Shown here: positions 1-10,082 of the stretch, one piece after another | Layout: the number at the start of each line of letters is the position of its first letter | How positions within the stretch are numbered: the stretch's first letter is position 1 | Source of the DNA: Thraustochytrium sp. TN22 | Lineage: Eukaryota; Sar; Bigyra; Thraustochytrida; Thraustochytriidae | Direction: 5' to 3' | DNA: 64,000 bases | Assembly (NCBI GenBank): GCA_013306675.1 | Contig: JABLUY010000150.1 | Span: 8,631 to 72,630 of the forward strand | Position numbers and translations under genes: made by a program | Notes under the pieces: generated by a model | The model's input: only the letters and a program-made list of their open reading frames with translations | The model's database searches: none | What the model was told of the DNA's origin: nothing

Positions 1-1485
1 GCCCCATGTTGTTGAGCGTGGTCGCCACTGAAGGATGCCGCGGCCCGAGGGCTTCTAGCCTAATCGACAAGAATTCCTCGTAGCACCGCAGCGCCTCCTC
101 GTAGCGGCCCTGGTTCCAGTACACGCTCCCCATGCCGACGAGCGTGGTCCCCACCTCAGGATGCCGCGGCCCGAGGTTGTCCTTGAAAATATCCATGGCC
201 TCGCGATAGCACTGCAAGGCGCCTTCGTAGTCGGCTTGCTCACCCACCAAGAACCCGACTTGCGCAAGCACTCGTCCCATCTGGAGCATGTCGCCGCCTT
301 GGCGCCGGGTCTCGTCGATCGTGCCGCGCGCGATGCCGGTCAGCCAATCGCGCTGGCGGCCCTGCACCTCCGCGTTCAGCGTGGTGTATCCGTCCGGGAG
401 CTTGTCATTGACGGCGGCGTCGATCGTGGCCTTATCTTCGGCCTTCCAGCACTGCGCGTTGCGCATGTCCATGTTGCGGGCCCTGAGGATGGGCCCTGCA
501 CCTCCGCGTTCAGCGTGGTGTATCCGTTCGGGAGCTTCTCATTGACGGCGGCGTCGATCATGGCCTTGTCTTCGGCCTTCCAGCACTGCGCGTTGCGCAT
601 GTCCATGTTGCGGGCCATGATGGTGGCGATCTCGCCGGGGTCCTCCAAGAGCGTCTCGATGAAGCGCTCCTCCTGGCCGGGTGCGTAGAGGACGTGAAAG
701 GGGCGGCCGCTGCGGACGGCGCCGTACATCTCCCAGACGCACCATGCGCGCTGCAGCGGCGCGGGCTCGTCCCAGCGGTCCAGGACGATCACCGCGCGAT
801 CGAAGCGCGTGATGGCCTCGTGGAGGCCCTCCGTCAGGATGCGCTCGCGCAGCCTCGCCGTCTCGGGAGCAGGCCGGTCCCTGCTGGTCAGCAGCGGCTG
901 GTTGGCGCAGAAGAGGTCGAGCCACACGAAGACATCCTGCGGGTTCTGGTCGTCAAAGTGTTTCCCCAGTGCCCCGACGAGGTCTGCGAACCGGCAGCGC
1001 CGCGCCTGGCTCACGAAGGTGCCCTGAAACCGCTCGCCGACGGCCGCGGGCGGGACCGCGTTCAGGTAGAAGGCCTCGTCGTTGTCCATTCAGAGCGCAC
1101 GAGGCATGACCACGTGCTCGGCGATGTCCTCTGTGGACCACTCCTCGCGCGGCTTGAGTACCACGTCCTGGCCCAGGAATACGTAGAGATCTTTGCCCAC
1201 GTAAGCGCCTCTCACTTGGACGAGGTCGTCGCCAAGCTCGGCCTCGAGCCGCAGCGTGGCCCCTTCCCCGACGCCTTCGCTGAGGTCGCGCGTCGCCACG
1301 ACCAGCACGACGTCCTCCGCGAGCCTGCCGTCCGCGACGCCCTTGAGCACCATCTGCAGCGCGCGCAGGCTGATGCTGCGGTAGTCGACGATGCGCCGCT
1401 GCTCGGCCTCATACGCCTCGCCCTTGCCGCTGCCGCGCCTGCTCAGCCTGCCGAGGCTCCTGCGCACGCTCGACGCTAGCCTCAT
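1..1485 (-). pseudogene. TIR-like plus TPR receptor-type gene, interrupted, C-terminus outside window
   Basis: Read on the minus strand from an ATG at 1485. The N-terminal part ends in TGA at 1090-1092, and the same frame resumes at once with ATG at 1087-1089. Next comes a signalling-type domain with FVSQARRCRFADLV, VFVWLDLFCANQ and VIVLDRWDEPAPLQRAWC. I recognise this spacing from a TIR-like domain placed before tetratricopeptide repeats in many protist proteins. After a frame break caused by a duplicated 121-bp stretch (358-478 and 492-612), another frame carries two kinesin-light-chain-type TPRs (LGPRHPEVGTTLVGMGSVYW and LGPRHPSVATTLNNMG) to the window edge. Family knowledge: such proteins are STAND-like or immune-like sensors with TPR ligand or partner arrays. 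Inference: this copy is a pseudogene, a chimera of two paralogues, or a misassembly. An intron of exactly 134 nt removing one duplicate is possible, but it would lack the GTRNGT donor seen in the other introns here. Confidence 0.6.
358..612. repeat. Direct duplication, 121 bp x2, offset 134 bp
   Basis: Positions 358-478 and 492-612 match except for four bases by eye. Three of the four differences change the residue in the minus-strand frame (T/M, D/E, D/N), which looks more like two paralogues than a fresh copying error. The 134-bp offset is not a multiple of three, so it breaks the reading frame of the gene. Confidence 0.9.
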
Positions 1486-2525
1486 TTCCCTGGTGCTGCT
1501 GTGCTGCTGGTGCTGGTGCTGGTGCTGGTGCTGGTGCTGCTGTTGCTGTTGCTGCCGGCGGCCTCGATCGAGCGCACGCGCACGCCCTACCGCCCGTGGC
1601 CGCCGCGCCGCGCTCCCCGTCCTCTGTGTGGAGGCGCGTGGCCAGCCAGCGCGTGCCTGAGAAGACGCCGGAGGGCGCGCGCCGCCTACGGCAGAGCGCG
1701 CCCGCGCGCGGCGACCCGGAGCGCGAGCGGCGAGCGAGGTTGCGGTTCTGCCGCGCCGCGCGCGCGAGAGCGGCGGCCGCGAACTCGAACACGCGCAGGG
1801 TGTCGCCTGGCCTGGCTGTACCTGGCTGCACCTGGCTGCTGTCGTCAACGCGGGAACAGCGACTTGGAGTTGGCGGCGAGACGGCCGCGGCGGCGGCGTC
1901 GCGCTGCAAGGCCCTCAAGCCTGTCGGAGAGGCCGCCGCCCTGCACGTTGCCGGCCTGGAAAAGCCGACTGCCCGTGCTGTTTGGTGAAAAAAATTAGAG
2001 GACAAGCGGAGGAGGCAGCGGCTGCTGGCTTTTGCGGTTCGTTTTGCCTGGACTGGAAAATGCGGAGCTCCGCCGTCGTCTTGTTGGCAGCCGTCGTCGC
2101 GGCCTTCTCGCTCGCTTTGACCTTGCCCGCGTACTTGCGAGCCGCCTCCTCGACCCACAAGCGATCTTTTCTCGCGCACTGCTTGGCCTGTTGAGCGATT
2201 GGGATGCATGAGTCCGTGAAGAAACAAGCGCGAGTGGCTACCGCCACTTGCTGCCAAGTAGGCGTTGGAGAGCTGCGTGGAGCATGCTCGGAGTACGTCG
2301 CCCTTGAACTTCGTACACGGTGGTCATCGCGTCGACCACTGGACCGGGTCCGATGTCCAAAACGTCCATGAGGGCCGGCACGTTGCCATGAATGCCTGTT
2401 GCGGCCCGCGTCTCGTTCACAAGCCGCGCGTGCATGCAGAGAGAAATCCAAACTTCAAAAGTTGAGTTACATGGGTCGCTTACGGGTACCGGTGAGTGAG
2501 AGTGAGCCTCCAGAGAGCCAAGACC
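1486..2525. other. Gene-free stretch with a CTG/GTG repeat
   Basis: At 1500-1550 a (TGGTGC)n/(TGTTGC)n run would read as Gln/His repeats on the minus strand; it may be 5' UTR or an N-terminal extension of the gene that starts at 1485. A 66-codon minus-strand frame at 2238-2435 has somewhat coding-like third positions, but it has no recognisable family and no clear continuation, so I do not call it a gene. Confidence 0.5.
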
Positions 2526-3848
2526 TTAGTCCACGTGGGTGTTGGTGATCTTGCGTGCGCGGTTGTTGCGGCGCGCAGGCTTGTTGGTAAGGCGCGGCTT
2601 GCGGCGGCGCGTGGCCTGGCCAGTCTGCGCGAGCCGCTCGGCCGTGGTAAGGTTGTTCTCGGTAAGCAGGCGGTCGAGCACGGCGCTCTGCGCCGCGCGA
2701 TAGCGATGCTTGCGGCAGGCCTCGCGCCAGAGAGCCTTGACGTCGTTGGTGCAACCGTGCTTGAGTGCGGCCACATTCTCCAGCGCCGCGGACCCGCGGA
2801 ACGACGGCAGCACGGGCATCTTGCTGTCGGTGAAGACAAGCTTATAGTCACCCTCCTTGGGCGCGCGCGGCGCCTCCGCGGAAGACCGCGAGTACGGCAC
2901 CTGGTTGCGCTGCAAGCGCTCCACGGCGGCCAAGAACTCACGACCTTGCTGCGGCTGCGGCGCGCCCAGGGGCTCGTTGGACACACGCAGACAGCGCTCC
3001 TCGACGAGCGCCAGCTCGTTCTCCGTGAAGGCGTCGATGGCGTCGCGCCCCAGCACAAAGGCGTCGCCGCGGTGAATCTCGGGCTGCACGTCCACCGAGG
3101 TGCGCAGCGACGCGCGCCCGGGCTCCGCCGACACGTGGCCGCTCAGCGGCACGAAAAAGGACGGCCCGCGCGGGAAGAGTACGTACGGCGAGGTGCCTCC
3201 CGCCGCGTTCCGATTGCGCAGCGCAATCACCAGGCCCCACGTGATGGCCTTGTGCACGTACGTGAGCACGTCCGGCGGGCCGCTCGCCTCGATCTCCTGC
3301 ACTGCGATGCCGTCTGGGAACTTGTCCAGCGCACGCAGCAGGCTGGCCATGTCGCGCACGTCAAACCGCGGCTCGAACTTGATGCGCTCGCCCGCCACAT
3401 CCAGCTCGATCATGTCGCTCTTCTGCAGTCGCTCCACCAGGTCCTCGTCCATGTGCAGGTCGATCTTCAGCTCGCGGTCCAGATCCGCGAAGCTCACGTA
3501 CGGGTGGCCCGGCAGCCGCTGCAGGTACGAGCGCACGTCGAAGAGCCGCGCGCTCATCTTCGCCGCGGCGCCCTCCTCCTCATCGGCGCCCTCGGCGGCC
3601 TCGCCTCGCTCGCCTTCCTCCTCGTCCTCCTCCTCGCCGTCCTCCTCCTCCTCCTCCTCCTCATTCTCGCCGTTGTCCCCCGCCGCGCCTCTCCCCGCGC
3701 CGTCGCCGTCCTCCTCCGGCCTGCGCTCGCGCTTCACGCGGCCGCCCTCGAGGAGGTCATCCTCGCCGTCGCCATCCTCGCGCTCGCGCTTCACGCCGCG
3801 CGCGTCGTCGCCGGCGCCGTACGCGCCGCCCAGGAACTGCGCGCTCAT
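2526..3848 (-). CDS. GTF2E2: Transcription initiation factor TFIIE, beta subunit
   Basis: About 440 residues. TFIIE-beta pairs with TFIIE-alpha in the Pol II preinitiation complex, helps load TFIIH and stabilises melted promoter DNA. After an acidic, KREREDG-rich N-terminal region with a long Glu/Asp tract (about residues 50-85), a first winged-helix-like block starts near residue 95 (SARLFDVRSYLQRLPGH). A second follows near residues 150-185 (LLRALDKFPDGIAVQEI). The C-terminus is basic and ends in RKITNTHV, the family hallmark close to the chain end. I prefer the ATG at 3846-3848: in-frame ATGs at 3953 and 3947 would add an Ala/Leu run encoded by a GCGAGC simple repeat, odd for a nuclear factor. 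It lies head to head with RPB9. The family assignment is firm; the start is not. Confidence 0.85.
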   Translation of the reverse strand: MSAQFLGGAYGAGDDARGVKREREDGDGEDDLLEGGRVKRERRPEEDGDGAGRGAAGDNGENEEEEEEEDGEEEDEEEGERGEAAEGADEEEGAAAKMSARLFDVRSYLQRLPGHPYVSFADLDRELKIDLHMDEDLVERLQKSDMIELDVAGERIKFEPRFDVRDMASLLRALDKFPDGIAVQEIEASGPPDVLTYVHKAITWGLVIALRNRNAAGGTSPYVLFPRGPSFFVPLSGHVSAEPGRASLRTSVDVQPEIHRGDAFVLGRDAIDAFTENELALVEERCLRVSNEPLGAPQPQQGREFLAAVERLQRNQVPYSRSSAEAPRAPKEGDYKLVFTDSKMPVLPSFRGSAALENVAALKHGCTNDVKALWREACRKHRYRAAQSAVLDRLLTENNLTTAERLAQTGQATRRRKPRLTNKPARRNNRARKITNTHVD

Positions 3849-4027
3849 GCCGACCGCGCCGACCGCGGCCGCGAGCGCGAGCGCGAGCGCGAGCGCGGCC
3901 AGGCGCGCCGCAGCGCTTTGGCTGCGTTCGACCTTTGCCTTCTTCATCAACATGTTGAAGGCGGCGGCGGCTTCGGGTTGGCCAGGCAAAGCGCCTTCGT
4001 CGTTTCGAACGGCGAGCGTGGGCGGCG

Positions 4028-4061
<34 letters not shown>

Positions 4062-4093
4062 GCGCCGGTGCGGCCGGCCGCATCCGCGGCGCC
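3849..4093. promoter_or_regulatory. Compact bidirectional promoter region, TFIIE-beta / RPB9
   Basis: Only about 245 bp (140 bp if TFIIE-beta starts at 3953) separate the two divergent start codons, so both basal promoters must lie here. The stretch holds a GCGAGC simple repeat (about 3870-3900) and a GGC-rich run (about 4020-4065). I see no clear TATA box. Confidence 0.5.
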
Positions 4094-4607
4094 ATGGCGA
4101 GCATCAGCTTCTGCCCCGAGTGGTACGTGCGCGCTTGACGAGAAACGGGCCATGGCGACGCGAGGCCGCGGCCCGGCCGGCGAGTTGAGCTCGCGGAGCT
4201 TGCGAAGCTCGCGTCGCGAGCTCGCGGAGCTCGCTCGCGAGCCAATCTCGGATTGTGAGACTGACTGACGGCTGGACGAACGCAGTCAGAACATGCTTCA
4301 CCCGAAGGAAAAGGTGGAGGAGAAGAAGCTCTTCATGCACTGCAAGAACTGCAACCATGAGGATGAGGCCAGCGACCCGTACCTGTACGTGAACAAGATG
4401 AAGAAGAACGCGGCGATGCGCCTGGACCTGGTGGACACGGAGCTTTCGCGCGACCCTACACTGCCGCGCACCTTCAACACGCGGTGCCCAAACTGCAAGG
4501 GCAAGGAGGCCTGCATGATGATGAACCGCTCTGGCGGCAAGGACTCCGACATGAGTCTCATCTTCATCTGCGCCAATGAGTCTTGCCTGCACAAGTGGCT
4601 GGGGTAG
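4094..4607 (+). CDS. RPB9: RNA polymerase II subunit RPB9 (two exons)
   Basis: Exon 1 is 4094-4122 and exon 2 is 4286-4607; joined they give 116 residues, the normal RPB9 size. Exon 1 supplies MASISFCPE and the split codon restores the second Cys of the first zinc ribbon (FCPECQNMLHP). The other pair of that ribbon follows (CKNC). The linker DPTLPRT is the RPB9 hallmark, and the C-terminal TFIIS-like ribbon has CPNC and CANESCLHKW. RPB9 sits on the jaw of Pol II and affects start-site choice, fidelity and TFIIS-stimulated cleavage. Starting at the ATG at 4293 would lose half of the first zinc site, so the spliced model is preferred. The gene is divergent from TFIIE-beta and convergent with the FBF1-like gene (stops about 100 bp apart). 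Confidence 0.95.
4123..4285 (+). other. Spliceosomal intron in RPB9, 163 nt
   Basis: It begins GTACGTGC and ends CGAACGCAG, with CTGAC at about 4261 as a possible branch point. It interrupts a Cys codon (phase 2). The placement is fixed by the zinc-ribbon Cys and the family word CxxCxNMLxP on the joined product. Confidence 0.9.
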
Positions 4608-4708
4608 CCCCGCCGGTAAGAATCTTTACCACGTTCTCAGCATTTTTCTCGTTCACAGTACCTGATACGCCCCTACCAGCTTTCACTCGACGACCTCTCC
4701 CCTTTTTG

Positions 4709-6655
4709 TTACCGCAGGTTCAAGTTCAGGTTGCCGGTCGCCGCCTCGTTCTCCGCGGCGCCCCACAGCGCGGCGTCCACGACCAGCGAGCGCTGCAACG
4801 CGCGAGCCGCGCTCGCCTCGCGCATCGCCTCGGCCTGCCGCCGGTACACTTGAGAGCGCTCCTCGGTGACGCGCAGACGCAGCTTGTGCTGGCGGCACTG
4901 CTCGGCCATGAGCTCGCGGCGCGCGTGCTCGAGCTCGGCGGCTTCGCGCGACATGGCCTCGCGCGAGGAAGCCACGCGCGAGGTCATCTCTTTGGCCTCG
5001 TGGTGCTGCGCCTGCGCCTGGCGCAGGTCCGCCAGCAAGGTGGCGTTGCGTTCCGCCTCCGTCGCCAGCCGCCTGGCCTCGCGGTCGTTCGCAGCGCCGC
5101 GCTCCGCCAGCTCGACGCGCGCCCGCTCCACGCGGGCGGCCTGCTCCTCCAGCGAGACGCGCGTGCGCGCCTGCGCCTCGCGCGCCTCGCGCACGAGCTG
5201 CTCCTCCTCGCGGGCGCGACAGAGCGCTGCCTCGGCCTCGCGCAGACCCTCGCGCCGCTCCGACTCAAAGGATCGCCGCGCGTTGTCCAGAGCTTGCCGC
5301 TCCGCCGCCAGAGCCGCCTCCTTGCGCTGCACCTCGGCCTTCCACTCGCGGCGCTCCACATCCCACTGCGCGCGCTCCTCGCGTAGCCGCGCCCGCGCCG
5401 ACACAGCCTCCTGTCGGATCGCCTCGGCCTCCACCTTGAGTGTCAGCTGCAGCGCGTCCAGCCGCGCGTGCTCTGCCTCCAGACGTACGCGGTCCTCCTC
5501 GCATTGCCGCCGCACCAGTGCGTTCGTCTCGTGCAGCGCCGCGTGTAGTGCCTGCAGCTTGTGCGCCTCGTCGTTGGCGCGTTCCACCTGAGCGCGCGCG
5601 CTTGCCTCCAGGTCCGCCGCCAGCCGCTCGCGGCACTCCACCTGCGCCAGCCGCGCCTTCTCGCTCACGTCGTGCCGCTGCGCCAGCCGCTCCTCGAGGC
5701 CCTCCACCTGCGCCGCGGTGCGCCCCACCGAGGCCGCCAGCTCTCCCACGTCTGCAGTCGCCTGCGCCGCGCTGCGCAGCTGGCTCAGGGCCTCCTCGTG
5801 CGCCTGCTTGAGCGCCGCCACCGACGCCGCGTGGTCCTCGCGCGCGCTTCGCAGAGCCGACTCCGCGCCCTCGCGCGCCAGCCGGTCCTGCAGGGCACTC
5901 GCCTGCAGAGCGCCTACGCGCTCCTCCGCCTCGGCCTCCCTGGCCTGGGCAGCCTCGCGCTCTCGCGCTCGCTCACTGCTCGCAGCCCGAGCCTGCGCCT
6001 CCAGCTCCTCCACATGCCTCGCGTGAGCTGTCTCCAGCTCACTCCTGGTTTGCCTCACGGCCTGCGCCACCGCCTCGGCCACCGCCTTGTCGAGCTCCGC
6101 CGCACGGGCCACGGCCGCTGCCTCCGCGGCCGCAGCCGCTGCCTCGGCGGCCTTGGCGGCCTCCATGGCGGCCGCTGCTTCATCGGCAGCAGCTTTGGCT
6201 CGGGCTTCTGTTGCTGCTGCTGCCGCCGCCGCCGCTGCTGCAGGTGCTATTGCTCCTGCTCCTGCGGACGAAGATGACGGTGCGTCATTCCGTGCTCCCT
6301 GTGCACTGGATTGTGGGGGAAATTCCTGCCTTGCTTGCGGGTGCACTGGCGTCTGCGCGGGTGGCTCGGCCGCGGCCGGCGCCGGCACGGCATCCTCGCT
6401 TGACGGCGACGCGCTCGCGGCGGCGGCGATGCCCTTCCATCGCCGTGCGCGCGGCCCGCGCGAAATGGCCAGGTCCTCTTCGTCGCTGGAATCGTCCGAG
6501 AAGGCCACCTTGCGTGGCGCTGGCGCCGCAGCGCGCTTGGTGTTGGTGGCAGACGGCCGCACGCCAGCGCGGCGCTCGCGGTTGGGCAGCTCGCTTGCCG
6601 CGGCCCTGCGATCCCGCCGCCCGAACGAGAACTCGTAGCCGGACTCTTTTTGTTG

Positions 6656-6710
<55 letters not shown>

Positions 6711-7660
6711 GTTGATGCTGGCTTGATGACCACACGGGCAGGCGACGGCGGCCAGGATGCCTCCTTTGGGCTGTCGCTCGCGCTCGAAGGCCGCGAGCCA
6801 GTTTCCGAGCGCTTGTCTCGGCCCGTGTCGCCCTCACCGTCAGACATGAGGTTTGCCACTAGGTCGTCGTCGTCCTCGCCCCCAAAGCCCCAGCTGTCCT
6901 CCGCTGTGGTTGGCCTCGTGCCCACGTTGGCATCGGGCTCCGGTGCGCGGCTCGGAGGCGCGCGGCTTTGCGGCGCGCGGTTCTGCGGCTGCCTGGACGT
7001 GATACCCACTTTAGGTGACGACAAGAGCGAGGCGCTGCCTGCGGACTCTTCAGCCTCCCGCTCTCTATAAAACGCCTGCTCGCTCGGCGCGTCCTCATCG
7101 CTGCCGCCAGTGGCCGGCTCGTTGTTCTCGTGATCCTCGTTGCTGTCCTCGTCTGCATGCACGCTCTCCAGCGGTGATGAGGTCCGGGAAGCTGCAAAGA
7201 GCTCCCGCGATGCAGGTGCGCGCCGGGCTGAGATGCCAGGAGGCGAGTCCAGGCTCGCTGGTGCAGCGTGCGATACAGCCGGCTTGGCGTCTGGCGGGGA
7301 CTTCAGGTCATCCATGAAGAGCTCGTCCAGTGCCGCGAGGTTTGCCGCAGACCGTCGCTTGGTGTCCTCATGCAGCGCCACGGCCGGCTCGTACTTGTTC
7401 GTAAGGTCCTCGGCGTCCAGCGCCTCCTTGACCTCTTCCACGTCATCAATGTCCTCGTCCCAGTCGTCCGACATGTCCACCACCACCTCCTGCTTCACCT
7501 GCTGCTTCATCTTGGGCGATGCGATCGGCGAGAATGCCGGGCTTAGGCCGCCGTCCTCCTCATCGCTCCCAAACCCGTACGAGAACCCGGACGATCTACG
7601 TGCGCCGCCGCCGCCGCCGCCCAGCGGCACGAGGCCTCCCGTCAGCCCGCTCCTGCTCAT
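4709..7660 (-). CDS. FBF1: FBF1-like transition-fibre coiled-coil protein
   Basis: About 983 residues from ATG 7660 (MSRSGLTGG); an in-frame ATG pair at 7753 would add a low-complexity leader. The N-terminal half is disordered and acidic with short conserved-looking words (FSYGFGSDEEDGG, DDWDEDIDDVEEV, LDELFMDD, SWGFGGEDDDDLV). A 17-residue poly-Gln and an Ala-rich run follow. From about residue 480 to near the end lies a continuous Glu/Arg/Ala coiled coil. The layout and the word RLEAEHARLDALQLTLK fit Fas-binding factor 1, which gates protein entry at the transition fibres of cilia. Without a search another long centrosomal or ciliary coiled coil remains possible. If right, the organism has cilia or flagella. 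Confidence 0.6.
6659..6711. repeat. CTG/CAG triplet run inside the FBF1-like gene
   Basis: A pure CTG run on the plus strand encodes the poly-Gln tract of the minus-strand coiled-coil gene; the length is likely polymorphic. Confidence 0.9.
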
Positions 7661-8765
7661 GGCCCGAGCCCCGGCCCCACCTCCCGCTCCACTCGCTCGC
7701 CGCGCTCCGCAATTGCCTCGCGCGCGAGTCGCCCCTGCGAGCGCTTGCATCATGCGTCAACTTCATCTTGCGCGCGAGCGTTACCCGGGACAGCGACCGC
7801 CAGTCCTTCCGGGACAACAGTGTGTGCGCGTACTACTACGACAACTCCCCGGCACGCTCAGGCTGGTGGTGGCACGCGCGCGATCGTCGAGGCCGCCAAG
7901 GGCCGCCGAGCCTGGGCCGCGCTCCGGGAGCCTGACGGCGAGAAGCGCGCAGGGCTCGCGCGGGGCGGCCCGGAGGCTCGCGAGAAGGGGGCGGAGTAGC
8001 GGCAAGCCTGATGGCCTGGCGGGTACATGCGACTGGCCATGGCATGCTCCGTGTCGAGAAGCCAGCGAGCGCAGAGGCTAAACTCCGAGGCGTGGTCCGC
8101 CGCAGGTGTGTCTTCTCGATTCAACGCTGGGGGCTCCTGGCTGTTGCCTGGTTGTTGGCGGGCGAGCAAACGAGCTAGTAAGTCGATTTCGCTAGAGCTC
8201 GAGCCAGCCCAGCCAGCCAGCCAGGGCCGGCCAGCCAGCCAGCCAGCCAGCCGGCTAGCTGGTAGCGAGCCACGTCGAGCCGAGAGGTCCGCCACCGAGC
8301 TCAGGCTTGGCGTGGCTGTGCACTGCAAGCAAGAGCGTCGCGTTTGTCCATGTCATGCCAGCGAGAGGGGGTCCCCGCGCCAAGCAAGTAAAGTTCCGCA
8401 CGAACCGGCCCGACGGAGTCCCTGCCACTGGCAGTGTGTCAGTCGCCGCGCCCGCGATCCGCAGTCTTGGCGGTCCAGTGGTACCTCCAGCCTGAGTCAC
8501 GGCGCCTCGGCGACCTCGTGGCGACGCCCGAGTTTGCAACGCACCGCTGCAGGAGCCGCCAACTTGAAGGCGCGCAGTTGGCTCCGGCTGGAGTGAGGGA
8601 GTCTGTCTCAGGCTGCCGGTGACGCACGAGCAAACGCCCACCGGCAAACCGGCAACCGAGTTGTCACGCCCGCCACCGCCACCGCCAACGTCTTGGGTCG
8701 GCCAGTGAGGGCGTGTCCGGTCTGGACGCGAGCCTCCTTCGTGCAGGTGCTGCTCGTCGTTGAAG
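7661..8765. other. Divergent intergenic region, FBF1-like / YeeE-1
   Basis: No convincing gene. It holds an (AGCC)n run at about 8200-8252, CCACTGGC at 8425-8432, CCAGTGG at 8475-8481, CAACTTGAAG near 8560 and GGCCAGTGAGG about 65 bp before the YeeE-1 start. It probably contains both promoters. Confidence 0.5.
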
Positions 8766-10082
8766 ATGGCGCTCGTGGACGAGAGGGCGCTACCGGCGTG
8801 CCCGCCGGTGGACGCAGAGAGCGCAGAGACCCTCGAGCCCACTGCGAAGGAGGGCCTCGCCGCAAAAGTTGCTGACTGTCGGCAACCTGTGGACACAGAG
8901 ACAGGGCAGGCAGAGGTGCAAGAGCAGGCGACGGAGGCCAAAGCCAAGCGCGCGCTGGCGCCAGCGAAGGTGGCCCTCCTAATGGTTTCAACAGTTCTCA
9001 TGGGCTGCGTGTATGGCTTTTCCTTTGCGCGCGCGCGAGTGCTTGACCCGCGCATTGTACGCGCGCAGTACCTCTTCCAAAGCAACGTGCTCTTCAAGAT
9101 GCTCCTCACCGCTCTGGGCACCTCGCTGGCGAGCTACCTAGTTCTACGTCGGGCATGCCCGGAGAAGTTTGCAGACACGCGCAAGCAGCGCCGGACGAGC
9201 CGCGGCCTGGGCACAGCGCTCGCAGGCGGCTTTGTGCTCGGCGTCGGCTTCTCTCTCGCGGCGGCCTGCCCGAGCATGGTGCCAACGCAGGTCGGCGCGG
9301 GCGTGGCGCACAGCGGCTTCTCACTGCTCGGCTGTGTCATGGGCGCCGTCCTTTACACGGCGCTCGAGCCGTGGGCCGAGCCCGTCACAAAGCGCTTTGG
9401 TGGGCGCGAGATCGAGGTACAGTTCCTCGACGACCTTCTGGGCCTGAGCTACTCGACGGTCGGCGCGGCGATCGTCTTGGTTATCGTGGGCGCCGTCGTC
9501 ATCATTGAAGCCGTACACCCGTGGCAGGTGGACCTCTTTGAGCCGCTGAGCGAGGATTGCTCAGTGGCCGCATTCTGGGAGTGTTACGCGTGGCCACCGT
9601 GGATTTGCGGCATTTTGGTTGGCCTCCTGCAGGTGCCGATTTTTCTCGTTCTGGGCGCCACGCTCGGGGCATCCACGGGATATGTGGCCGCCACCAGCTT
9701 CTGGGTGCTTGCGCTGCCCGAGTCCTCGGCCCGGCGCTTCTCCACAGCGCGCAAGTACGCGCGGCCTTCGCTGAGCACGCACTGGCAGACCCTCTTCGTC
9801 CTGGCCACAATTCTGGGGTCCTTCTTGAGCGAGCAGGAGTCGGGCCTCTTTGGCACCATCCCAGGGCCGAGCATTGCCACTGCCATGGTGGGTGGCGTGC
9901 TCATCATTTACGGCTCCCGCCTCGGTGGCGGCTGCACGGGCGGCCACGGCGTGTCGGGTGCCTCTCTGCTCTCCATCCACAGCTTCGTGGCCATCGCTGG
10001 CATGTTTGTGGGCGGCATCCTGACCACCCTCATCGCCGACTTTCTTGTGGACTCGTCTTACGCAGAGCCCGCACAGCCTTAG
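8766..10082 (+). CDS. YeeE/YedE-type membrane transporter, copy 1
   Basis: 438 residues from ATG 8766. After a polar N-terminal tail of about 60 residues come many hydrophobic segments. Two family repeats each carry a Gly/Cys signature: ACPSMVPTQVGAG near residue 165 and GGGCTGGHGVSG near residue 388. Bacterial YeeE/YedE (TsuA-like) proteins move thiosulfate or related sulfur compounds, the Cys-containing Gly loops lining the path. In eukaryotes the substrate is not established, so a sulfur-compound role is inference. The copy at 10575 is a close tandem paralogue with the same order of motifs. Confidence 0.85.
   Translation: MALVDERALPACPPVDAESAETLEPTAKEGLAAKVADCRQPVDTETGQAEVQEQATEAKAKRALAPAKVALLMVSTVLMGCVYGFSFARARVLDPRIVRAQYLFQSNVLFKMLLTALGTSLASYLVLRRACPEKFADTRKQRRTSRGLGTALAGGFVLGVGFSLAAACPSMVPTQVGAGVAHSGFSLLGCVMGAVLYTALEPWAEPVTKRFGGREIEVQFLDDLLGLSYSTVGAAIVLVIVGAVVIIEAVHPWQVDLFEPLSEDCSVAAFWECYAWPPWICGILVGLLQVPIFLVLGATLGASTGYVAATSFWVLALPESSARRFSTARKYARPSLSTHWQTLFVLATILGSFLSEQESGLFGTIPGPSIATAMVGGVLIIYGSRLGGGCTGGHGVSGASLLSIHSFVAIAGMFVGGILTTLIADFLVDSSYAEPAQP

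Noticed and set aside
1090-1092. TGA as a reassigned sense codon
   Set aside because: P5C reductase and the kinase gene both end in TGA at the expected place, so TGA works as a stop.
2238-2435. 66-codon minus-strand frame as a small gene or exon
   Set aside because: Somewhat coding-like codon ends, but no family, no partner exon with good splice sites and no conserved motif.
2496-4268. 590-codon plus-strand frame across TFIIE-beta
   Set aside because: Shadow of the minus-strand gene, with no recognisable product.
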